Origin: Merluccius polli
Taxonomy: Eukaryota; Chordata; Actinopteri; Gadiformes; Merlucciidae
Direction of reading: 5' to 3'
Length of the DNA stretch: 64,000 nucleotides
Assembly: GCA_030340625.1 (NCBI GenBank)
Contig: JAOPHQ010005712.1
Coordinates: 57,501-121,500 of the forward strand
Shown: positions 45,186 through 54,193 of the stretch, piece by piece
How the letters are laid out: the number at the start of each line of letters is the position of its first letter
Numbering within the stretch: position 1 is the stretch's first letter
Notes under the pieces: model-generated
The model's input: only the letters and a program-made list of their open reading frames with translations
Told to the model about the DNA's origin: nothing
Database searches by the model: none
Position numbers and translations under genes: made by a program

Positions 45186-46853
45186 ATGAACCGTCTTGGT
45201 GTTAAGAGCAGTCTTCCATCCGTTCTGTATGCAGAGAGAGGCAATGGGTCATTAGTGACAGATAACATTAATAAAACGGATAATAGCAACACCTCTTTTT
45301 GTATTCAACCCATCTCCGAACTAAAAACTAAGGCAGTAATTAATTCCCTTAAAACTTCAACAGCCAAGGATATATACATGATGGATTCCGCAATGCTCAA
45401 ATCATTGAAAGACCACCTAGCTCGTCCAATCACACAAATCATAAATTCATCAATATTGCAGCGCACATTTCCAAGTGCCTGGAAGACAGCAATTGTATCT
45501 CCTACTTATAAGTCCGATGACCCCCTAAACATCACTAACTACCGCCCAATTAGCATTTTACCTGTGGTATCCAAGGTTGCTGAAAAGTGGATATCAGAGC
45601 AGCTTTTTTCTTTTCTGAATACCAGTCAATTTAATCTTCATCCCATGCAGTTTGGCTTTAGGGCCAATCACTCCACAGAAACCGCAACCTGCCTTTTCTT
45701 AGAAAAGGTCCGAGCCATGGTCGACAAAGGAGGTGTTGTTGGTGCAGTGTTTTTAGACCTCCGCAAAGCCTTCGACACACTCATCCATAAGGTCCTACTG
45801 GCCAAACTGTCCACTTTTAACTTCTCCCCATTAGCACTTAGCTGGTTTGAGTCTTACCTCACTGGTAGATGTCAACATGTTAGTGTTAGCAATCATCTTT
45901 CTCCTGCGCTCAACTTACACAGTGGAGTACCACAAGGTTCAATACTCGGTCCACTACTGTTTTCCTTATATATTAATGATCTGCCATCTGTCTGTCCTGA
46001 TGTGGAAACCCAGTTATACGCAGATGACACATTGATATATTTGCATGCCAGGACAAAGCAGTTGGCAGCTGCTAAACTCACTTCAGCATTGGAGCAGATC
46101 TCTGAATGGCTAAACTGTTCCTGCCTTCAACTTAACCTAAAGAAAACTGTAGCAATGTTCTACACTAAAAAACAATGTAGCATTGTGCAGAATATAACAG
46201 TTTCAGGTCATAATATTGCTACTGTGTCGGAGGTCAAATATCTAGGAATCATTATTGACTCCAATTTAACTTTTAAAACACACATTAAAAAAGTGAGTCA
46301 AAGAGTTAAGTTTAGTTTAGCAAATTTTAAACACATAAGAAACACAATGACTTTTAATGCTGCCAAATTATATGTGAATGCCATGATCATGTCGCATCTA
46401 ACGTACTGTCTTACAAGCTGGGGACAAACTAAGGGCTCTTCACTGAAACCATTGGAAATCCTGTACAAGCAGACCCTTAAGATTTTGGACCAGAAACCCA
46501 ACAGCTCACATCATTGCACCATCTTACATAAACACAAACTTTTGAGCTGGGAAGATGTGATAAAATACAGGAACATCTGCCTAGTCTTTAAAATCCTGCA
46601 CAATTTAGCTCCTCCTCTACTTAATTCCTTCATAAACCAACGCAATAATACCGGTCATATCACTAGAAGCATCACACGTGGTGACTTACTGGTCCCATTC
46701 AGGAAAAGCACATTTGGCCAGTTCTCATTTTCTGTTAGAGCAACACAAACCTGGAACTCACTTCCCAACCACATTACAGATATACATACATACTCCAATT
46801 TCACAGCAAAGTTAAAAACATGGTTTGCTGACAATCACACCTGCACACATTAG
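45186..46853 (+). CDS. LINE reverse transcriptase, C-terminal 555 aa
   Basis: The frame is open for 555 codons. Motifs in order: NYRPISILPVVSKVAEKW, FGFRANHSTETA, VFLDLRKAFDTLIH (first catalytic Asp), SGVPQGSILGPLLFSLYIND, YADDTLIY (catalytic Asp pair) and VKYLGIIID. The endonuclease that precedes RT in these LINEs is missing, which marks a 5' truncation, so the ATG at 45186 is not the true start. It reverse transcribes its own RNA at the nicked target in full-length relatives. The YADDT box and 3' end favour CR1/L2/Rex1 over RTE. Confidence 0.88.
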   Translation: MNRLGVKSSLPSVLYAERGNGSLVTDNINKTDNSNTSFCIQPISELKTKAVINSLKTSTAKDIYMMDSAMLKSLKDHLARPITQIINSSILQRTFPSAWKTAIVSPTYKSDDPLNITNYRPISILPVVSKVAEKWISEQLFSFLNTSQFNLHPMQFGFRANHSTETATCLFLEKVRAMVDKGGVVGAVFLDLRKAFDTLIHKVLLAKLSTFNFSPLALSWFESYLTGRCQHVSVSNHLSPALNLHSGVPQGSILGPLLFSLYINDLPSVCPDVETQLYADDTLIYLHARTKQLAAAKLTSALEQISEWLNCSCLQLNLKKTVAMFYTKKQCSIVQNITVSGHNIATVSEVKYLGIIIDSNLTFKTHIKKVSQRVKFSLANFKHIRNTMTFNAAKLYVNAMIMSHLTYCLTSWGQTKGSSLKPLEILYKQTLKILDQKPNSSHHCTILHKHKLLSWEDVIKYRNICLVFKILHNLAPPLLNSFINQRNNTGHITRSITRGDLLVPFRKSTFGQFSFSVRATQTWNSLPNHITDIHTYSNFTAKLKTWFADNHTCTH

Positions 46854-47300
46854 CATGTGTGTTACTTTGCGTCATGATCATGGATGTTGCCTGCCTACAC
46901 GTGCTGTCTATCTGCATCTCTGAATGTGATTGTATGTGATTATATAGTGTGTGTTCATATGTGCTATTTACGCAAGACGTATTGTGTGTGCTCACTGTTG
47001 CTATTTGTGGATGATGTATTTATGTGTGTTTATACGTGCTATTTGTGCATGACTGTATAGATGTTTTACTGTTCTCTTTTATCCTTATTGCTCTGTCTTG
47101 TTCCTCTTCTCTCTTAACTTCTTCTTTTAGTTAATATGCTGTAATGTGCTGTTCTTTTTAGGTTGCCTATTGTCATCTGGCCGGGGACTACAGCTGGATA
47201 TTAGCCATGCTGGCTAAAGCTGCCCTTTTTACTGTTATTGCTACAGTCAATTGATTGGGATTGTCCACGTTATTATAAACCAATAAATACAAAAATACAA
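46854..47300 (+). other. LINE 3' untranslated region
   Basis: It follows the RT stop. It contains TGTGCTATTTRYG-like repeats (about 46960-47050) and the segment GGCCGGGGACTACAGCTGGA near the end, with AATAAA at 47281-47286. Confidence 0.7.
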
Positions 47301-49895
47301 ATTGAGCTCTTGTAGAAGGTGGACAGTCAGGTTCCCTGATGAAAGCTCATATGATCTGAGATGCTCAATGTAATATGATGTGTGTGTCTTGCAAACAAAG
47401 ACAATCTGGTTATCGACAAGGAGAATCTGTTCAATTTTGCTCAACTGAGGCAAGCCTCCCTCCTGTCCCACAGACACAAACATATCCACGCCATAATCAG
47501 TTCCATCAACATTGACAACTGATGTGCTGTAAATCATGCTGCTTTCTGTCATGTGTTCAACATATGCCTTTGCATCATCAGGAAGCCCTGATACCATCAC
47601 AGATGAGACGCTTGATGTCTGCTGGTGGGGTTTGAAGAAGGATGGAGCACTGAGAGAGTATGCCATCATGTGCTGATGTCTGTTTGCTAGTGTTTTTAAA
47701 ACATTCTTGAAGTTTTGTGTGTCATGTACTACACGCTTGAAAAAGCGGTGTTTTCCCTCAAACCTCATTGTCCACAAGTGGACAAGAGGTCCATAACAAT
47801 GTATGAGGTCAGCATAATGTTCAGTGTAATGATGCTTTGGTCTGAGTGTGAAATCAGGAAAAACTCCCTGCAGCATGTGTCGATGATCCTGTATCTTCAT
47901 TTGCAAATACTGGATGGATTCGTCTGTAAACACTGGGCAAACCATCAACTCAACTATCTCCTTCAAATCCATGAGTACACACCATGCTCCATCCTCTTCT
48001 GGGACTTTACTACCAATCATCAATGGAAGAAGTCTGAGCAAAGTAGCATTCTCATGGCCATTTCCACCAACTGTTTTCTTCACAGTGAAGGTCTTTGGGA
48101 TAGGCTGAGGTCTGTCAACCTTGTCTGTGTGTTTGTATGGGAATGAGAAAATTTTTCTGTTTAAATACTCCAGGGTGAAGTATTTATTATGTATCATTTT
48201 CCCAATGCACAGGGCCAGCTCTACAGGCACAATGCCCTCAAGAAGGTCATGCAGGATATCTGGTGGGAAGCCTGTGACTGTATGAAAATACTGTAGACCC
48301 TGCGTCAGAACACAGCCTTCCTGAACACCATTCTGACTAACCCCATGCAGTGCAGCATCAACATCAACATCATGACTGGCTTTTGTCCGCACACTGAATT
48401 CTCCACTGCCAACATCATGAGCCTGAATTTGGTCTTTGGTAGCTGTGCAGAATCTACACGCATACTGAGCTCTGAAACACTTTGTAAATCCAGCCAATCC
48501 ATGAGCTCCAAGATTGTCAGCCACGACACACAAGACTGTTCCCTTTACAGCTTTACCAATGGACTCAATAAAAACACCATCTTGCTCAAGAGTTTGGATG
48601 TCTCGTAACAGAGGACCAAACATTCTTTCATATCCAACCCGCTGAACGTCAGGCACCTTACATAATGCTGCCAACTGAAGCACGTGCAATGATGATCTAT
48701 ATTTACTAGGCAGGTCAGCAAATACCCAGTAGACTGAACATAGTTTATGGATCTTCCGAGATGTTCCAAGGGGGTTCGCTATTTCAAGATCATCGATGTA
48801 CAAAATGAGTGGTAGCTTTAGATCATCTGAGGAAGAGAATAATTCATTCTCCTTATAGTATGAGCCATCTTGGTGGCTCATGAAATGACCTTCCTGTGAC
48901 ATCTTTGTTTCTAGAATTTTGTCCAGAATGTCTGTATGTTTGAACATTTTCTGAATCATGTCAAGAATAGGAATGTAGACTGCTGTGTGTCCAGGCTCCA
49001 GCACATACTCTACAGGCTTCACCACAGGGTAGTTTTTTTCAACAAAGGTTTTCCTTCTTTTAGTTGAAGATAACTCTTTACCTTTAGCTGTGGCATTTAC
49101 AAGAATGTTGCTTTCCAGAACTGCAGTAACTATGTCATCTAGAGCATTTTCACTGACAGAGATGCCATGATGTTCTAAGACTTCTCTAAGAGATTGTTTG
49201 ACTAGAGGCTGGGACAGGGAAAATATTTGTGTCAGATGCTCCACTATGTCCTGAGTCGCCAGGTCAGACACATGAAGAATTGTTTTCATCTTTAAGAATA
49301 GCGACGCTAAACTTTGGTGCAGCTGCGCTCTTAAAGTGTCTGTGTCACACTGACTCTCTACCTCAACAGGGTCAAAGGTGTCTGTGCCGTCACACTGAGC
49401 AGGTCCCTCCTCAACATTTGCACCAGCAGGTGTGTCTGGTGTACCATTATTTTCTGAAGATACAATGTTCGTATCAAAATCTGAACTGCCTGCATGGTTT
49501 CGGCTTTTGTGTGCATTGAAGGACGAGTACGCATTTGTACTGTAACTGCAGTTACTGTATGGACATACTACCATCTCATGATTTCTTAAATGACTCCTTA
49601 AATGAGAAAATAGTGATGCCTCAGAAAATGTCTGCTTGGTGCCACACAAGGGACATGTAAAAAATGCACTTCCTGACTGTGAACCATCAGTCACATTTAC
49701 TCTGCTTGTATCACTATGACACCGAGACAAATTAGCTTTAACTGCATTAAATGACCGGAAAGTACAGATGCAGTTACTGTACAAACATGGTAGAGGGCTG
49801 ACTCTTGAGAAGTGGTTATGGTGCAACTGATAATGCCTAAATAACTTTGGACGTGTGTCCAAGGACACAGAGCACAGCTTGCACTTCCAATCCAT
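47247..49895 (-). CDS. CMC-superfamily transposase with C2H2 fingers, 882-codon frame
   Basis: The N-terminus has a classical C2H2 finger (C5-x2-C8-x12-H21-x3-H25) and several more finger-like repeats up to about residue 135. The core has LILYIDDLEIANPLGTSRK with the likely first catalytic Asp, LCVVADNLGAHGLAGF with the second, FPPDILHDLLEGIVPVELAL, and PKHHYTEHY...HLWTMRFEGKHRFFK with the likely Glu. These motifs fit the CACTA/EnSpm-like group abundant in fish. The last 18 or so residues (about LNLYFCIYWFIITWTIPIN) are read from the inserted LINE tail, not from the element. Upstream AG at 49896-49950 suggests a non-coding first exon. No stop interrupts the core. Confidence 0.78.
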   Translation of the reverse strand: MDWKCKLCSVSLDTRPKLFRHYQLHHNHFSRVSPLPCLYSNCICTFRSFNAVKANLSRCHSDTSRVNVTDGSQSGSAFFTCPLCGTKQTFSEASLFSHLRSHLRNHEMVVCPYSNCSYSTNAYSSFNAHKSRNHAGSSDFDTNIVSSENNGTPDTPAGANVEEGPAQCDGTDTFDPVEVESQCDTDTLRAQLHQSLASLFLKMKTILHVSDLATQDIVEHLTQIFSLSQPLVKQSLREVLEHHGISVSENALDDIVTAVLESNILVNATAKGKELSSTKRRKTFVEKNYPVVKPVEYVLEPGHTAVYIPILDMIQKMFKHTDILDKILETKMSQEGHFMSHQDGSYYKENELFSSSDDLKLPLILYIDDLEIANPLGTSRKIHKLCSVYWVFADLPSKYRSSLHVLQLAALCKVPDVQRVGYERMFGPLLRDIQTLEQDGVFIESIGKAVKGTVLCVVADNLGAHGLAGFTKCFRAQYACRFCTATKDQIQAHDVGSGEFSVRTKASHDVDVDAALHGVSQNGVQEGCVLTQGLQYFHTVTGFPPDILHDLLEGIVPVELALCIGKMIHNKYFTLEYLNRKIFSFPYKHTDKVDRPQPIPKTFTVKKTVGGNGHENATLLRLLPLMIGSKVPEEDGAWCVLMDLKEIVELMVCPVFTDESIQYLQMKIQDHRHMLQGVFPDFTLRPKHHYTEHYADLIHCYGPLVHLWTMRFEGKHRFFKRVVHDTQNFKNVLKTLANRHQHMMAYSLSAPSFFKPHQQTSSVSSVMVSGLPDDAKAYVEHMTESSMIYSTSVVNVDGTDYGVDMFVSVGQEGGLPQLSKIEQILLVDNQIVFVCKTHTSYYIEHLRSYELSSGNLTVHLLQELNLYFCIYWFIITWTIPIN

Positions 49896-51047
49896 TTACC
49901 TTGGAATGGGGCAGGCAGAGACGTCACACAAGATCTGCAGGGAGACAATAAACAAATGTAATTTATTTCCAAATCATGGTGAATGTCATAACCAAATGGT
50001 GTTTTAAAATGAACAAATACTCACCAATATAATCACCAATGTTGCTCAAAATGACAAACTTCATTTCCAACCGCTCTATGGTGCTATAACATAACAGAGA
50101 GCACAAACAGTTTAATGTCACTTAAGATGCAAAATGCATATGATTATGTATAGTGTACTGTATTACGTCGTCAATCCCTTATTGGCGAGGGCGACTCCGT
50201 TAGACAACCCTTCTGAACATATTATGTTTTTGTTTTTTTCTCCAATGTCTAATAAAAAAATAAATTAAAAAAAACGTTCACATATGCAGTAACTGCTTTT
50301 ATTAAAACATTTCACCGATATTTGAAACACGTCGTCCTCTGCATATTTATCAAGGCAAAGAACGGCTGTTTCCACTACGTTACCCTTAACGTTAACGTTA
50401 CGTTGTTGACAGTAACGAAGTTACGTTAGCGACCTGGGCCTAGAAACAACACTGACAATAAAGTAATACGCTTTCGTTTCAACCAGTTGGAAATATGTCG
50501 AATATCGTAGCATGTAACCTACACACATTCACAGCGTCTAACAAAAGATAGCCTAAGTTAACTGTATTGAACTTTTGAAACGTTAAGTTACTACGTTACT
50601 CACCGGCTTCACGCGCGAAACTTTCAAATTCTGGAGTCGGGGTCCCCCGGAACACAAAACACAGATAAAAGCAATTTTGCAACAGCACGGCGAAAAAATG
50701 ACCGTCGTTGTGTGGGTTTTTTTGACGAATATGACTCTTTTTCCACTTTTCTTCGCTCCCGTCTCATCTCCCGCTAGCGTCCAGCCATTTGAATTTTCTG
50801 GATACAACGTGCTCTGAACCGTTGGGTGTAGTGACGTCAGATGTCACGTCCCCTCACGCACGCCTGTTAACTTAGACGTTTCAAGTTGAGTGACAGTGTT
50901 CACTTAAACATACTAAGCGCTGTGAACTCAAAACGCTATATTCGTTAGGAATACTTAATGTTTCTGTGTCGGATGAACTAATTAACTCACTTTGCTTTAG
51001 TTGAAGGCAATAGTTATGAGTTTGTAGTACTGTTCGGGTTTACAGTG
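49896..51047 (-). other. 5' region and right end of the CMC element
   Basis: This stretch contains the untranslated leader, a CpG-rich block near 50600-50880 that may be the element promoter (minus strand), and the right inverted end. ACGTTA words recur at 50380-50470. No further gene was seen. Confidence 0.5.
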
Positions 51048-52398
51048 TATAATATAAAAGATAAACAGCTAAATGTTTTGAACATTACATTGGGAAAAGC
51101 ATAAGATAAACCTTTATTGCCCCAAGGTGAATTTGTCTTGCCCTTGGAAGCCACATATAAGCACACAAAAAAGAAACAGCACAATAAGCACAAACCTGTG
51201 CACATACAGACACAGACAATGATAGACGAAATAACACAGTATAGAAGCATGGTATAACATGTGGCCTAGCTAAAAAACTCAATTTGTATGGTCCATACCT
51301 TTATATATAAACAAAATTATGTTTTATTGTATTTATTTATTTAAACCCATATTACATGTATGCTAGATTGACTGTTCAGAATGAAAAACAAATCAACTGA
51401 AACCATCATTAATTATTACCACAAAGATTTGCACATTTTCAAATTGAATTATAAAAAATAAAACAAAAAATATATGTATAATATGAATTGAATACAATAA
51501 GAAATACAATATGTTGATACACAGTATTGACAATTGCACTATTGCACTAACCCTAACCCTAAATGTGTATTAATTACTCTATATTTATACTATACATCTA
51601 GTACAAGAACAGATATTCCCAGTGGCTTACCGGTAATGAAGAGCAGAAATATCAAAGAGACGCGCATCATAGTGAAACCTCTGGAGAAACAGATGAAACG
51701 GATGGTGGACTCTGTGCCTCTGCTTCAGTCCCTGTGTTTCAACTGACAAATACTCAACTCAAACACACAGCACTTGGCAGTCTTTCCCCAAATTGGGAGG
51801 GACTGTCGTGGATAAACCACACTTAAAATAAGAGAGATCGAGAAAGACACATTTTCAAGACTTTTATTATCACTTGTAATAATTTAGTCGAATCTGATTG
51901 GTCAAGTCTTGCCTATCATCGACTGATCGTCAAATCATGTTTTTTTTGCTCATTGATCCATATTCTCATTTGCGACATTGGCCTCCGTTATTTCCACACC
52001 AGACAAAAGAGCTGAAACACCCAATTAAACAATTTGTCTTCTTGACTTGGCATAATAATAGGATGTGTCCATCCATTTTCTCACTCATTATTTGCATTAT
52101 GGTGACCTTTTAATGATAATAAATATGCCCATTTAGGATATAGAAGGCCATAGCTTACAGTAATAAAGAATCCAGAGCAGGTAATCAACAGGTATAGGTA
52201 CAAAACCTTTATTTTGTTTTGCATACGGCAACTTGAAACGATAACGAAAACCACATGGCCACATGTCAAATTGTCGGCAAATCAAACAAACAAAGTGGCA
52301 TATAAAGAATGACCATAACGAAAGTATAGGTTTAAATAACACACGGGCTAACACATGCCTTGGATTTTTATTTTTTTAAAGTCAAGGTGAATCCCTAT
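51048..52398 (-). other. Gene C intron 1 (5' part), exon 1 and upstream flank
   Basis: From AATATAAAAGATAAACAGC at 51050 the sequence follows 9190-10570 of gene B with small differences. It carries exon 1 of gene C (51631-51670) and its upstream spacer up to the MITE at 52399. Confidence 0.85.
51631..51670 (-). pseudogene. Gene C exon 1 (signal peptide), orphaned
   Basis: It encodes MMRVSLIFLLFIT plus one base and ends at a GTAAG donor (51630-51626), as in genes A and B. The next surviving exon of the same gene is exon 5 at 16438, 35 kb downstream, and exon 1 phase (one base left) does not match the exon 5 start phase (one base needed after two), so even direct splicing would shift the frame. 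Confidence 0.8.
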
Positions 52399-52736
52399 TA
52401 GAGGTGCGCGGATGGGCTATTATTGTATCCGCAACCGCATCACAAAACTCATCATCCGTCCGCCATCCATCCGCACCAACGTTTTTTGACCAATTTCAAA
52501 ACCGCACCCGCCCGCCATCCGCGGGCGCTGCTGACGCGAGAAAAAAAAGTGTGCTCGTTTTTATCGGATGCAAGTAACAATATTTAACAATGTAACTTAT
52601 ATATATCTTTTCATTTGATTGGTTCAACCGCCACCCGCCCGAATTTAATTAAAATATTATTTTTCGTAAGGTCATCCGCCCGATCCGCGGTTTAACCGCG
52701 GAGTCCGCGGCTGTAACCGCCATCCGCGCACCTCTA
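52399..52736. mobile_element. 338-bp hAT MITE upstream of gene C
   Basis: Ends TAGAGGTGCGCGGATG and CATCCGCGCACCTCTA are perfect inverted repeats. The 8-bp ATCCCTAT flanks both sides (52391-52398 and 52737-52744). The interior has CCGCCATCCGC and CCGCGG words. No coding sequence is present. The corresponding place in genes A and B (about 2008 and 10563) has no such element. Confidence 0.92.
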
Positions 52737-53610
52737 ATCCCTATAGCTATAAATTAAAGGCAATGCGGAATAAACATTATTCGTTAAACGATTCATTAAC
52801 ATTCACATAAAATGAACGTTTTAATGTTAATGTTATATTTGCCCCCTTTGTGGTTTCCTCCTACATGCACTAACCAATCACAACAACCTATGCATTGTTT
52901 TACTTATTTGGACTTAAAGGTTAGGCACCTCCCCTGTGGCCCTTTCCCCAGCTCCCCATCAGCTGGACATACCACTACACTTCTGCAGCACATGTACTTA
53001 TGAGATGAAATTATCTACTAACTAAACTAAAACTAAACTATTATCAAACTAAATCACTGACTTTAGGTAGTTTACACACATAACAAATACCAATCTTGAG
53101 TAAAGTAACAAATCAAAGAAAACAAATATACCTATATACCAAATATATGAGTCAACATATAGATGTGTGGCAACATGAAAGATGAGCACAATGAAAATCA
53201 CTTCTACTCAAACAATAAATGACCTCATGGATAAATAAATTAAAGGTAACTTCTAAAGCATGCACAATTTGCACAAATAAACATTCATCTGTAAAAAGTC
53301 TTTCAGTGGTGTTGTCCATATGACTTTACTTTTAAAAGTATATTTATTCCAATAAATCAATTTATTTTTATTTTTTTGAGTTATCCTTAAGTAAAAAGTG
53401 TGAATATTTTTGTAACTTACTATTTAATGTGCTAAAATGTATTTTATTGGACTTCACCATAAATTGATTTTACACAACTTTATGAACGTTTAAACGTTCA
53501 TATCAGACTTAAAACGTCACGACACGCCCACCTGCAACAACGGATGAACAAGCCTGCAGGTTTCTGTTCCAGGAGAGAATACACGTTTTTTTCGCGGAGC
53601 CTGACACCGG
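52737..53610. other. End of the duplicated spacer and unique flank
   Basis: Up to about 53284 the sequence matches 10570-11338, with a replaced stretch at about 52909-52948 in place of the CT-run region. At AAACATTCATCTGTAAAAAG it leaves the duplicated unit, just before where exon 9 of another gene copy would begin, so the receptor array ends here. From 53285 to 53596 I see no feature. Confidence 0.65.
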
Positions 53611-54193
53611 ATTTACACCGGGGACGTCTGCGTCGCGTTACGGCTGCGTCCTCTGCCCTGCGTCAGTTTACACCGGACGCGTTACGGCAGCGTAGCGTTG
53701 CCTTGCAAGCCAGCCGTATTCACGCAAGATCCCGCGATAATCCTGAACGTACGCGAGACCGCGAGATCCCGCGATAAACTGTGTATAAAGGAAAGGACAA
53801 CAACAAACAGCTTACTTTGCTTCTCCGACGTTGAAAAAAGGATGATTTATTTCGGAAATGATTTGATGTTGCTCCACTTCGACAATCAGTCTCTCGTCGT
53901 CCATGTTGCCGACCCTCTGAGAACCTTTGATTGATTGACTGCTGACCCTGGTACCACCGGTCATGACGTAATGTTGATGTGAAGTTGTGATAGGCTACGT
54001 TAGCCTCATAGCATAATTGCCTAAGTCATTTTTTGGCCAAATTGTGATATCTGCCTAACTTTACTCTCCTACCACTGCTGCATCACCCTGCTTTTCTGCC
54101 TATGTCTTTGGCCAATCACAACACTTATTAGAATCCAAAAACACTATCTGCCTTAGTCATCTCTTTGACTTAGGCAGTTTTGATACAAACAAA

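Larger units (their letters stand above)
45170..47300 (+). mobile_element. CR1/L2/Rex1-type LINE inserted in the CMC element
   Basis: A 5'-truncated non-LTR element on the plus strand with an RT frame (45186-46853), a 440-bp 3' UTR and an A-rich end (CAATAAATACAAAAATACAA). The flanks AAATGAGCT at left (45160-45168) and AAATTGAGCTC at right (about 47298-47308) resemble an imperfect target duplication. Boundaries are accurate to about 10 bp. Confidence 0.75.
43859..51047 (-). mobile_element. CMC-type (CACTA/Mirage-like) DNA transposon, about 7.2 kb
   Basis: The ends are CACTGTAAACCCGAA at 43859 and TTCGGGTTTACAGTG ending 51047, with a TA duplication (43857-43858 and 51048-51049). CACT-type ends and a 2-bp TA duplication fit the CMC superfamily. 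Inside are two minus-strand genes, a zinc-finger DDE transposase and a second, frameshifted gene, and between them a LINE insertion. Removing element and one TA restores the sequence seen at 9178-9195 in gene B intron 1. GAGTTA/CTTAA-type words recur near both ends. Confidence 0.85.
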
